A stretch of DNA of 64,000 nt, from positions 6,487,724 to 6,551,723 of the forward strand of contig CM072526.1 in the NCBI GenBank assembly GCA_036898135.1, in the 5' to 3' direction. The stretch's first letter is position 1; each line of letters opens with the position of its first letter. This DNA is from Oncomelania hupensis (lineage: Eukaryota > Mollusca > Gastropoda > Littorinimorpha > Pomatiopsidae). Of this stretch, positions 10,102 through 19,454 are shown piece by piece. The notes beneath the pieces are model-generated. The model was not told the origin of the DNA. It saw only the letters and a list, made by a program, of their open reading frames with translations, and did not search any database. The position numbers and the translations under genes were made by a program.

Positions 10102-13100
10102 ATTAAGTATGAGCACCTTATTGAGCCAGAATCCACCGTCTGTTCAAATTCAAGCTCAGCCTGCCGGCAAGAGTTAGGGTTAAGGGTCAGGCTATAGCCC
10201 AGACTACAGATGCTTGAGATTTAAGCTCAGCCTGCAAGATCAGGCTACCAGCTTGAAGCTAAAACAAAGTTGGCTCAATAACCTGAGAGTTCAAAAAATG
10301 GCTCAATAACCTGAACTCTCAGGGAGCTGGTAGCCTGGCCTGGCAGGCTGAACTTGCATCTAAAGCATCTGTAGCCAGGGCCCTAACCTTCACCTGTCAA
10401 TAACCTGGTATGAATCTGGCCACTGAAAGAAGAATTAATTTACCACGATTTGGGTTCTTGAATCGCGCAGTCGTTCGTTCCTGTATAGCGCAAAGGTAGA
10501 TATCATAATTAAGCTATGTCTTTGGAAGGCAGTGTCTGTTCTCCAGGCGCGTGATCTGAACGTGACAGAGAGTGACGCTTGTTTGTTGTTTGTTAAGTAG
10601 ATTATAGTCCCTGGACACCATGGCGTATAAGGGACGTAAAAATTACAATTAAAATGAATTTAAGAAGTTAAGAGTAACTGCTGACCGGCCTTTCAGGACC
10701 AATTAAAAGTCAGATTAAAATGGATCCGGGAATTATTACAGGTTCATTCATACAAAATTAAAAGAGCAATGAAATGAGAACTAAGGAATAAGAAAATTTA
10801 TTCTAACTGGACACTAGGTCCTTAAGATGTACAATAATTTTCTGTACAGAGATTTAAGACATTTGGTTGGGGTAAAGGTAAAAATAAAAAAAATAAAATA
10901 AAAAATAAAAATAAAAATTCTCGTGCACCCCAGGTTTAAAATTATGGTTTTATTTAAAACGAGTTTGGCGAAATAAACTTTAAGACCATTCGGTGTAAAT
11001 CAACAGACAACCAATACATTAATAAATATTGCTAAGATTACATATAATTATAAGGTTAAAAGCTCCGCAGGGCCGGAGTGTTAGCAACCAAGGGAAAAAA
11101 GAACAATATGGGGGGTGGCGGACCACATTCAACCCTCCGGTCAAGCCGGGTTGCCAGACACATTCACACCTCCAGAGAGTTCTGGGCAATAAACCTTTCG
11201 TTATTGTATTCAAACAGATCACAAATATAAAAGACTAAGCAGCCATATCAACATTCATATATATAATAAACATGTTAAATTGATTAAAATTATGTAAAAG
11301 GTCGGAATTCGTCTCCAGTGTCATCGACCGGGTGGAGAAAAACACTTGGGTATGGGAGGATAAGAGAGCCATTAAGCGAGTGTTAAGTATAAAAGGTCGG
11401 AATTAACTTGTACATAGGCCTGAATGGGGACATCAATGTGGGAGAGGGACAGAATTTAACAGGCCAAACAGGTTACATCTCAAAATATGCTAAAATTACA
11501 AGATAACTTGGCTTAGTAATAATCAACGACTGTAGAGGGACAAAAAATAAATGGGGAATGGGTTGGATAAGTCAATAATTTTAAATAAGAGTTTGTACAA
11601 TTACTGACATCCTAAAACTTATTAAGACGTTACATGATGATATTAAAAGCCTTGAGAATATGTGCCCGCCCTCGGGATCATTTAATTAAATCACTTAGAG
11701 AAGTTCGCCAACGGGGGACCGATGGATGAGCTGGGCAGTTTGAAATAAGAGGCCCACTCCCTTCGCCTCGACGGAGCGGCGGAGCCCCATCATGTCCAGA
11801 GGGTGGCCCAGAGCCCTGCAGGACATGGTGATGGGGGAGAAGCAGTCTGCCAGAGTAGGACACCCAAAGAGACAGTGCTCGAAGCCAACCGGAAGCCCGC
11901 ACACACACACCGAGGGTGTGTAGCGCGTCCTCCAGTGGCCTGAGCAGAGTCTGAAGGCTATGGTTTTGATATGAATGGGAATATTGGCATGTAATAAAAT
12001 GGGTGTTTTACTGGTAGGGAAGACCGGCGAAGGGCGGCCAGCGCTCCAAGCCTCAAACTCAGAGGACCAGCCGCCCCATACCTTACTCTTAATCTCCCCC
12101 ACCAGTTCGGAGACGGATGGAAGGACGGGTGCCGAGGAGAGAGCGCGACCAGCCGAGGCCAGTGAGGCAGCCCTGTCAGCTTTCTCGTTTCCGGCAATGC
12201 CTACGTGGGACGGAACCCAGCAAAGTGTGAGGTCATTGCCGGTAGCCGCCAGGGCAGCCACCGAATTGAGGGCGTCATCGACCAGACCAGGTCTGGCGTC
12301 AGAGCGGCCCCTCTCCAGGCACGTCAAAGCGGCCTGGGAGTCCGTAAACAGAGTGACCCCCAGGCCAGGCGGCGGGTTTGTCTCTAGGAATGTATTGATA
12401 GCATAAATGATGGCCAGCAACTCCACGGTAAGGGTGCTGGAGCCAGGTGGGGCGCCACACGCCCTAGTTCCTACGGAGGAAATGACAAACCCGAATCCAG
12501 CCCTGCCGTCCTCCAGAACGGAGCCGTCGGTAAAGATTTGAATGTTATTGGCGGAGTTATCGATCCTCTCCCTCGCCAGCTGGGTGATCAGGGGAAGGTC
12601 ACCCCCCCTCGTCAGACCCGCAAGAGCATTATGTACTACAAAGTACTGTGGCTCCCACGGCGGACGGAGGGGGGGAACCATCTCCACGGGTCCGATGGGC
12701 CCGTCTCCGCACCCAAGGAGGGGAGAGGCACTCTCACCAATTCCGGTAGTATGTTTGTGTCCCTCGGGCCAGAGGAACCTTGGGGAAAGTTCTTCCCTGG
12801 TAGAGTTCTGGACCCGTTGGGCCCTGCAGATGTACGCGGCGCAATTCCGCTTAATTTGGTAGGGTAGGGGCAGCACGCCTGCCAGCTGATAGACCATATT
12901 AATTGGGGTGGATCTTGGAAGAGAGAGGGCACGCCGGAGAGCAACGCACTCCGTCGCGACTAGCCTACTCAGCTGCGTGGATGTGAGGTCATACAGAAGC
13001 TCAGAGCCAAACAGTAGTCGGGACCGTACGAGAGATAGAACCAGGGTGACAAGGTTCCTAGGATCCTGCCCCCATGGCTCACTCTGCACGGCCCGTACTA

Positions 13101-16100
13101 CGTTGGCGGCCTTCCTGGCGCTGGAAATGATTTTATCAATATGAAGTGTGAATGAACCAGACTGTTGGAAGATCACACCCAGATAACGTACCTGGGTGGA
13201 CGGGAAGATTGAAGTCCCTTTAACGGAAATACTGGTGGATTTAAGAGTAGAATGAAAATAGTGTGAGAACGGGATGAAAACGGTCTTATCAGGGGCCAGA
13301 GACAGACCAATTTCATCTAAGAGAGCCGCGACACGGTCTATGTCGGACTGGAAGGCGCGAACGTCCTGAACAAAAAGTGAACGTCCTGCCCCCACCTTGC
13401 GCCCACGTGTAGTCCGCCACAGAGCAATGTCGTCGGCGTACATAGTACAGACTGTGGAAGATGCAGAAGGAGTACCCACCCCAGAGACAGCGATCGAGAA
13501 GAGGAGGGGCGCGACCACCGATCCCTGGGGGACACCCATGGTCAGCCCTCTCGACCCTGTCAGGGTCCCGCCCCACCTGATCCGCACCACCCTGTCCCTA
13601 AGGAAGGACTCCACAAAGGAGAGAGTGGCTGAGTCAAGGCCATGAAGTTTTAGTTTGTTAATGAGTCCCGCATGCCAGACCGTATCGAACGCTTTAGCAA
13701 CGTCGAAGAAACAGGCAAGGACCGTGCGCCTCCTGTTCCTGGCCCTCCTGATGTGCTCATTCAGGCGGACCAGGTGATCGGTAATCCCACGGCCCCTCCT
13801 GAATCCGGCCTGGGACTTGGGAATGATGGATTTTTGTTCACAGAAGAATTCAAGTCGGAGTTTAATGATACGTTCGTAGATTTTACAGAGGTGGGATGTT
13901 AAAGAGATGGGTCGATAGCTTTGAATGAATTTTTTTGATTTATTGCCCTTAGGTATAGGTATGATGGTGGCCATCCGCCAAGAGTTGGGGATGGAGCCAG
14001 AAGCGTAGCAGAGATTGAATAGGTTCAGAATATGATTTTTAAAGTCCGGTGGAGCCCTCTTTATCATAGTATAGTGAACTCCATCCGGACCAGGGGCTTG
14101 ACTGGACTTGCAGCTGAGCAGAGCACGGGCTAGCTCGCGCGCGGTAAAGGGCACCGACGGTGCCCCCGGTGGAACAGGGCCGAAATTGGCCTCGCATGCG
14201 CTCCTACGTTCAGCCTCGCCTGGCGGGAGCTGGCTGCCGTCGCTGGCGGAGACAAAATGTTTAAGAAAGGCGCCCGCCTTCTCCTCGTCAGTACGATAAG
14301 TATGGCCGTCACCATCAGAAAGGTCAGAGTTCATCGGTTGATATCTGCCACGCAATTTCCGCACATTATTCCAAAGTTGCGTGACTGTTTGTTTTTCGGT
14401 AAACACCTTGAGCCAGTATTCACGCTTGGCGGTTGCTATTACTTTTTTGGCATGTTGTTTAGTTGTTTTCATTTCTAAATGGTTAACCGAGTTATTTACT
14501 GCTCTGTATTTTTTATAGGCTGTTTTCTTGAGTCGCGTGGCCTGGTTACAGGCCTCGGACCACCAGGGTTTAGAAACCCCGGTACTTGCGACCGCAGGGA
14601 GGAGCGAGATCCGAGACCGTGCTGGTCATACATTCTTTAAGAGCTAATTCTAAGATATCTACGGAATTAGTAGTAGGAGGAGTAAATTTGGAGAGAATGG
14701 TATAATATTTATCCCAGTCAACTTTGGCGAGGTTGGGAGTGGGATCGGCCCGAACTATTCATAGTCGGAGTAATTTGTAAATTTATAAAAATAGGTAGAT
14801 GATCGGAGAATACAGGGTCCCCAGCGACTGACCAGTCAGCTAGGGAGGCCACATCAACTGTTGCTAAACTGAGGTCTATAGCTGTCATGCTCTGATCAGC
14901 TCGGTCCGGAATACGGGTCGGTGCTCCGTCATTCAAAACTACGAGACCGGCTTCACTCAGAGCATCGCTGATACTAGAAGAAAAGGTGGTGTGGTTCGAA
15001 TCCCACAGCTTGTCGCGCCTATTGAAATCGCCCAGCACGAGCCAAGATCCCGTCTCAACTATGGGAGTAATCCATTCAAAATCCCTGCAGCCTGTAGGGT
15101 TATAATAGTTTAAGATTTTAAGGGGTCCCATGGGGAGTCCTCCCCCAGGTCTAAACTAATGGTGGAGGTGAAGCCGCCTCCCTCCCCCTCATCCACAGGA
15201 CCCAGGTTCTCCGCCCGCAACCCCACCCTGACGTAAGTAGCCACGTACACTTTGTCGTGCTCGTCAGTGGTGAAGGCAGGGGGGTAGTGGAAACCCGGGA
15301 CCACGGGAAGGCCAAATCTATCGCAGCATAACGACTGCAGGCATAAAACGTCTGCCCTAGAGATAGATTCGGCCAGAAGGGGGACGGAGTCGTTGAACGA
15401 GTTGGCGGTCCCTGCAGTTAAGCTGCAGGATGAAAATAGAATCGGAAACTCTGACCATGGTGGCGGCCAAAATAGACAACAAGAGGAGGCGGGCAAGCCT
15501 AAAGAAAGTAGTTTTAGTGTCTGTCATGATGGATAGATCGGCATAGCACTTGGAATAAGGCCATAAGCAGGCGGACCAGATTTTTCAGGGAGTCATGCTC
15601 CGAGGGGAGATCCTGGATCCCCGCTTCCAGTAACTCTTCTATCTGCCTGTACTCTCCGTATGGATCTCGACGGGCAGGCTCGGACGAGGGGGGTACCGAT
15701 GCGTCCCGCGGGGAGGCAGCGGACCCCCCCGGAGGGGAAACACTCGGGTTGAGGGAAGGCGTGCTACCCTCAGTCGGTTTCTTATTAGGAGGTTTTGCAG
15801 GTTTAGCAGCGACCGGGGGTTTAGGCCCCGGTGGTTTACGTTGTGATTTATTAGCGTCACGTGTAACCGTGTCGCGGGAGATGGAAGTTGGCGCGGAATG
15901 AGCCGCAGTGCTTTGCGTTGTGGTGCGGGGTTGAGATGTAGTGGTGGCTCCGGCGCCGGCTCTGGCTCCTGGCATAGAGACGGCTGGGGCCACAACGGAG
16001 GGCCCAGTCGCGGGACGGGGAGCCTGAGGGCGCGCAGGAGCAGTGGCGGCGCCGGAGCAAGCCCTCGCTTCTGCCACAGCAGTCGCGAAGGGCATGTACG

Positions 16101-18096
16101 TCGCCCCCCTGAGCCCATTCGCCCTGCGGCGGATCTCCACCTCAGGGCACCCCATCCAAGCGGCGGAGTGGGCCCCATTGCAGTTGACGCAAATCATAGA
16201 TTTGCTATCGCAGTCGGAAGTTTTATGATCCTTGCCGCACCTGGCGCACCGATCAGTCCTGCGCTTGCACTGCGACTTAACGTGGCCAAGAAGCTGGCAG
16301 CGCGTGCAACGCAGGACCGGGGCCACAAAGGGGTCCACGTCGAACCAGGTGCGGCCTAGGAGTATTGAGGTGGGAAGGTCTTTCAGACCAAAGACAATTT
16401 TGATGGCGGCTGAAGGGTGACCCCCCCGAGCGCTGAAGTCGAGAGACGGACACCACCGATACACCTTGGCCACTGAGCTCGGCCTTGATGTCCCTGAACA
16501 GGGCGCCGTCCTGACCATCGCCCGGGAGGCCCCGAACAACCCCGACAGTGGTAGCTTGCGGAATAACGGTGGACATGGGAATGCCACTGAATGTTTGGGT
16601 ACGGAAGATTTTGCCTTGTTGGTCAGCTGAGGCACAGCCCACCAACCAGTCCCCCGATGGCGTTTTGCGAATATTGGTCACCTCCCCAAAGAGGTCCCTC
16701 AGTAAAATGCGTTGTCTAAATGGCCCCAGCCCGGTGAACGTGGCGGGACCTCCACCCAGGTCCCTCAGGATGACCGGGTGGTCGACCACGTCGGCCCTGC
16801 CCCTGGAGGTCGGGAGCCGAACGGGCCGATTTGCTTTGATGGGACCAGGTCCCTGTTTGGCCTTCTCGGCATAAGTGAGTTTACGGGGTTGAGTTAGATC
16901 AATGCGCTCAGAGGCAACAGCTGATGGCCCCGCCACGATCCCGGAGCTCAGGGGCCCACTAGGGTTAGATCTTTTATTATTGTTTTTGCTTTTATTCCCG
17001 ACCGACTCCCAGGACCCCCGCCTCCTCTTCAGCTGCACTTTCAGGTCCAGTATGGGAGGCGGCCGGCGGGTGGTCGGTCACGGGAGCCAGCGGAGGAGTC
17101 CGCAGAACTGCGGGGTCCTCCACACTGGCCCCCGGACCGGTCTCAGTGCAACTCCCCTGGGTACCAGGCCCCGGGGGAGAGACAGGAGAGTTCAAGAGTG
17201 GACTCATTGCGTGATCAAGGTCATGTTCATGAGTGCCAGCGCTATGGCTGCAGCTGGACTCAGAGGATGAGGAAGATCTGGATCGGCTTCTTGAAGCCTT
17301 CCGTTTGTCTTTATTGTTGCGTCGTTTAGTTTTACGTTTTTTGCGATCATTTAGATCGGCAGCATCAGCACTTTCGTTAGTAAGTTTGTTCATTCCTCTT
17401 AGGAATTTAGTTATGTTGTGCTTAGTGGTCCCCAAGGGGGTGCCTGTGGAGCCGATAGCCAAGCTCTCCTCTTCCGAGTGACGCTATAGGTGTTGGAATC
17501 TCTCATAGTCAGATACGGAGGCCTGTGGTCTGTACAGAAACACGGAAATGCCTACCTCTGCGCTATAGCGGACCCACTGCATTCTGACTTTGAATCTGAC
17601 TCTGGCTCTGACAATGAATGGGATTGAGCCTCTAAATCTGACTATGAATCTGACAGATCTGCCAATGATCGTTAATTTTGAGATATTAAACACAGGCCTG
17701 GAGTCGCAGTGGAAAGCGTTGAAGGTGGACTTTCTGAGAGACAAGGACATCCCACAGGAGAACAGGGCTGACCTGGAGCGATGGGCAAGGCAAAACCTCA
17801 GCGACAAGGAGAAGAAAGCAGTTCTAGAAGCCCTCGACAAGTCAATCACGGAATCCAGGTAACGGTGATGACGATGATGGTGATGATGATGATGACGACG
17901 GCGACGACGACGACGATGATGATGATGACGAAAATGATGAGATTAGCTATGAGGGTTGTGGTGGTGAAGAAGAAGCACAAAGCTTTACGACTTCCACAGG
18001 TTCCTCATAGGCGATGAGTTTGGCAGAGGAGATAGCGAATGAAGTGATGGTGGCGATGTTGTTGATGATGATGATGCTGATGACATGGTTGACGAC

Positions 18097-18128
<32 letters not shown>

Positions 18129-18573
18129 CTACGACGACGATGATCTGATGACGACAACGATAACAATAACGTCGTTGATCGGCCTGCTGCTTGCTGATGA
18201 CGATGATGCTAAAGACGACGATGATGGATGCGCTTAACAACAGGTCCAGTACACTGTCTTTTTTAAAAAAAAGTTAACCTCTCCTCTCCCTTCCCCCCCC
18301 CTCCACCCCATCCCATGCACCTCCCATACACGCGATTTCTACTGTTCAAAACTATCTTTTAGCAGGTCGACGAAGCGGCTGGAGAAGATGAAAGATGACG
18401 ACACGCAGACCTTGCTGGAATCACTGCTCTTTCTCGTTCTCGCGGACTTCTCGGCCTTCGAGATTCTCGTGGGTGCGATGAGAAGGAAGAACGAGAGGCC
18501 CGGCGCCGCGATTCGCCGTATCGCGCTACAGATGGATGGCTATAGGGACGATCTCCTTGAAGGTCAGACCTAA
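9302..18573 (+). CDS. Apolipoprotein-L-like gene, last four coding exons
   Basis: Exons 9302-9474, 9869-9973, 17696-17858 and 18366-18573, all GT-AG. Split codons fit at every junction: T|TG (Leu), G|GC (Gly), AG|G (Arg). The joined part is 649 nt and about 215 residues, ending TAA at 18571-18573. The product begins with an amphipathic segment (TYDDSIQLVQKVTRAF), then a long Gly/Ala/Val hydrophobic hairpin (VAVGVGVGASVVAAAA; GGAAISGIALAIFMALTSIA), a charged helical region, a second hydrophobic stretch (LLFLVLADFSAFEILVGAM) and a basic tail. This order resembles apolipoprotein L proteins, which insert in membranes through a Gly/Ala-rich hairpin. That similarity is by architecture only and is tentative. 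The first exon starts with the third base of a codon, so at least one upstream exon is missing. The third intron is 7.7 kb and holds a LINE. Confidence 0.6.
9869..9973 (+). CDS. ApoL-like exon b
   Basis: Acceptor tgtttcag, donor gtgact. 105 bp; it encodes the second half of the hydrophobic hairpin and ends in the split Gly codon. Confidence 0.6.
10063..10100. repeat. (GT)n(GA)n compound microsatellite
   Basis: GT units passing directly into GA units, inside the large ApoL-like intron. Confidence 0.9.
10115..10425. repeat. Fold-back (imperfect inverted repeat) element
   Basis: The arm around 10170-10262 (ctacagatgctt..., aagctcagcctgc..., aggctaccagctt) is mirrored by 10322-10395 (gagctggtagcct..., caggctgaacttgc, aagcatctgtag). 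Inner arms cctgagagttc (10280-10290) and gaactctcagg (10312-10322) flank a short loop. It is probably a non-autonomous fold-back or MITE remnant. Confidence 0.6.
11695..14574 (-). CDS. LINE ORF2: reverse transcriptase and RNase H (intact frame)
   Basis: One uninterrupted frame, open from the post-endonuclease linker (KPWWSEACNQATRLKK) through the stop. The first ATG is at 14472, but that is not the natural start because ORF2 begins further upstream. In order: RT fingers (SSQAPGPDGVHYTMIK), YRPISLTS, QAGFRRGRG, FFDVAKAFDTVWH, GVPQGSVVAPLLFS, the catalytic TMYADDIAL, thumb, then RNase H with FTDGS, the Glu of STLTVELLAI, FTDSQAAL and WVPSHVGIAGNEKAD. A C-terminal zinc knuckle-like CVCGLPVGFEHCLFGC follows. 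All expected RT and RNase H acidic residues are present. Confidence 0.85.
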   Translation of the reverse strand, partial: SKPWWSEACNQATRLKKTAYKKYRAVNNSVNHLEMKTTKQHAKKVIATAKREYWLKVFTEKQTVTQLWNNVRKLRGRYQPMNSDLSDGDGHTYRTDEEKAGAFLKHFVSASDGSQLPPGEAERRSACEANFGPVPPGAPSVPFTARELARALLSCKSSQAPGPDGVHYTMIKRAPPDFKNHILNLFNLCYASGSIPNSWRMATIIPIPKGNKSKKFIQSYRPISLTSHLCKIYERIIKLRLEFFCEQKSIIPKSQAGFRRGRGITDHLVRLNEHIRRARNRRRTVLACFFDVAKAFDTVWHAGLINKLKLHGLDSATLSFVESFLRDRVVRIRWGGTLTGSRGLTMGVPQGSVVAPLLFSIAVSGVGTPSASSTVCTMYADDIALWRTTRGRKVGAGRSLFVQDVRAFQSDIDRVAALLDEIGLSLAPDKTVFIPFSHYFHSTLKSTSISVKGTSIFPSTQVRYLGVIFQQSGSFTLHIDKIISSARKAANVVRAVQSEPWGQDPRNLVTLVLSLVRSRLLFGSELLYDLTSTQLSRLVATECVALRRALSLPRSTPINMVYQLAGVLPLPYQIKRNCAAYICRAQRVQNSTREELSPRFLWPEGHKHTTGIGESASPLLGCGDGPIGPVEMVPPLRPPWEPQYFVVHNALAGLTRGGDLPLITQLARERIDNSANNIQIFTDGSVLEDGRAGFGFVISSVGTRACGAPPGSSTLTVELLAIIYAINTFLETNPPPGLGVTLFTDSQAALTCLERGRSDARPGLVDDALNSVAALAATGNDLTLCWVPSHVGIAGNEKADRAASLASAGRALSSAPVLPSVSELVGEIKSKVWGGWSSEFEAWSAGRPSPVFPTSKTPILLHANIPIHIKTIAFRLCSGHWRTRYTPSVCVCGLPVGFEHCLFGCPTLADCFSPITMSCRALGHPLDMMGLRRSVEAKGVGLLFQTAQLIHRSPVGELL
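14575..15500 (-). pseudogene. LINE ORF2: AP endonuclease region, multiply frameshifted
   Basis: Endonuclease sequence is spread over different frames with shifts near 15410, 15125, 14745 and 14580. Recognisable pieces are ILQLNCR, ADVLCLQ, GDFNRRDKLWDS and SDHLPIF. The residue after ADVLCLQ is Ser where the catalytic Glu is expected. The shifts could be decay or sequencing indels. The downstream RT frame is clean, which makes clustered decay in the endonuclease alone a little surprising. Confidence 0.75.
15514..17475 (-). pseudogene. LINE ORF1 (gag-like, CCHC), frameshifted
   Basis: Three overlapping frames together form one ORF1: a Lys/Arg/Ser-rich N-terminus (17462-16992), a middle part with an RRM-like fold region (17038-16277) and a C-terminal part (16635-15514). 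The C-terminal part has three CCHC knuckles starting CTRCQLLGHVKSQC, CARCGKDHKTSDC and CVNCNGAHSAAWMGC, then a Pro/Ala/Thr-rich tail. Frame changes fall near 17015 and 16430. The protein would bind the element's RNA. No ATG is found at the start; the frame opens from a stop just beyond the 5' boundary. Confidence 0.75.
17696..17858 (+). CDS. ApoL-like exon c
   Basis: Acceptor aaacacag, donor gtaacg. It encodes a charged helical region (WKALKVDFLRDKDIPQENRA). It resumes the frame of exon b across 7.7 kb of intron. Confidence 0.6.
17863..18135. repeat. GAT/GAC trinucleotide tracts
   Basis: Degenerate GATGATGAC arrays at 17863-17940 and 18040-18230 inside the last ApoL-like intron. They also give spurious acidic frames. 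Confidence 0.85.
18366..18573 (+). CDS. ApoL-like terminal exon d
   Basis: Acceptor ttttagcag, stop TAA at 18571-18573. It encodes the second hydrophobic segment and the basic C-terminus. A possible ATTAAA polyadenylation signal lies near 18663. Confidence 0.65.
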
Positions 18574-18845
18574 CGTTCACTGTTCTAGAAGTTGTTATAG
18601 TTGACCCAGTTATAAAGTTAACTTACTTTTTAAAAAAATCACATTGCTGTGGAAAGACCCTAAATTAAAATATTGAATTGAACTGAATTGATTTGAGAAA
18701 TACAATTGAAATATTTGGCAGGACTCTGACAGTAGTTTGTAGTCGTAGAAATGGCAAAGTCTAATAATAGTAGTAGTAATCTTCACTAAGGCAAGCACAC
18801 TCACCTACGCACTCATACACATAATCAGGAATATCGCGCTAAATC

Positions 18846-19356
18846 GACCTATCCTATCATATCCTATCCTATCATATCCTATCCTATTCCGTAACTCAAA
18901 AGTCGTTGGGGCCCCACAGATGATCGTTTAACTAGCGTACTCCAGCTTTCTCTGTCTTCAGCAACTCTCAGGGCTTCGCTCAGTGTCAAGCTAGTCCATT
19001 CTTGAATGTTGTCCTCCCGCCTCGTTTTTTGTCTACCTCTTCTTCTGGCTCCCTGCACCGTTCCTTGCAGGATGGTTTTTGCAAGGCCTGATGCTCTGGT
19101 GATGTGGCCATACCATCGGAGTTTCCGTTTCTTCACCACTGTGAGCATGTCATCGTGTTGTCCAATGGCTTGTGTGATGGTCTGCCGGACTTCGTCGTTG
19201 GTGATGTGCTGGGTATAGGAAATGCCCAGAAGTCTTCAGTAGCATCTCATCTCCATGCTTTGCATTCTTCGTTGTAGGTCGTCTGCTGTGAGGGTCCATG
19301 TTTCTCAAGCATAGGAAGATTGAGATGACAAGGGAGCGCAGCAGCCTTAACCTTAT
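18846..19356 (-). mobile_element. (GGATA)n-tailed LINE 3' fragment
   Basis: A minus-strand copy of the same family as 20095-20532, with tail cctatcctatc at its low-coordinate end. It is flanked by a possible 7-bp duplication, ctaaatc, at 18839-18845 and 19357-19363. It encodes the KKRKLRWYGHITRASG segment with small defects. Confidence 0.8.
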
Positions 19357-19362
19357 CTAAAT

Positions 19363-19398
<36 letters not shown>

Positions 19399-19435
19399 AC
19401 ACACACCCACATACACACACACACACACACACACA
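19363..19435. repeat. (CA)n microsatellite
   Basis: CA units with a few CCCACA interruptions, directly at the end of the LINE fragment. Confidence 0.9.
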
Positions 19436-19454
19436 AACAAATCAGATTTTTATT

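Larger units (their letters stand above)
10580..17475 (-). mobile_element. I-superfamily LINE (Nimb/I-like), 6.9 kb, in an intron
   Basis: A two-ORF non-LTR retrotransposon on the minus strand. ORF1 carries three CCHC knuckles. ORF2 carries AP endonuclease, reverse transcriptase (YADD) and a C-terminal RNase H (FTDGS ... WVPSHVGIAGNEKAD), the combination of the I superfamily. Boundaries are set by a 10-bp target duplication, gagtgacgct, at 10570-10579 and 17476-17485. The minus-strand 3' end is an A/C-rich tail, consistent with retrotransposition. ORF1 lacks an ATG near the 5' boundary, so the copy may be slightly 5'-truncated. Several frameshifts in ORF1 and in the endonuclease make it non-functional as assembled, while the RT/RNase H frame is intact. 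About 1 kb of 3' UTR lies at 10580-11694. Confidence 0.8.

Noticed and set aside
11975..17270. Plus-strand frames over the I-type LINE
   Set aside because: GC-rich shadows of the minus-strand ORF1 and ORF2.
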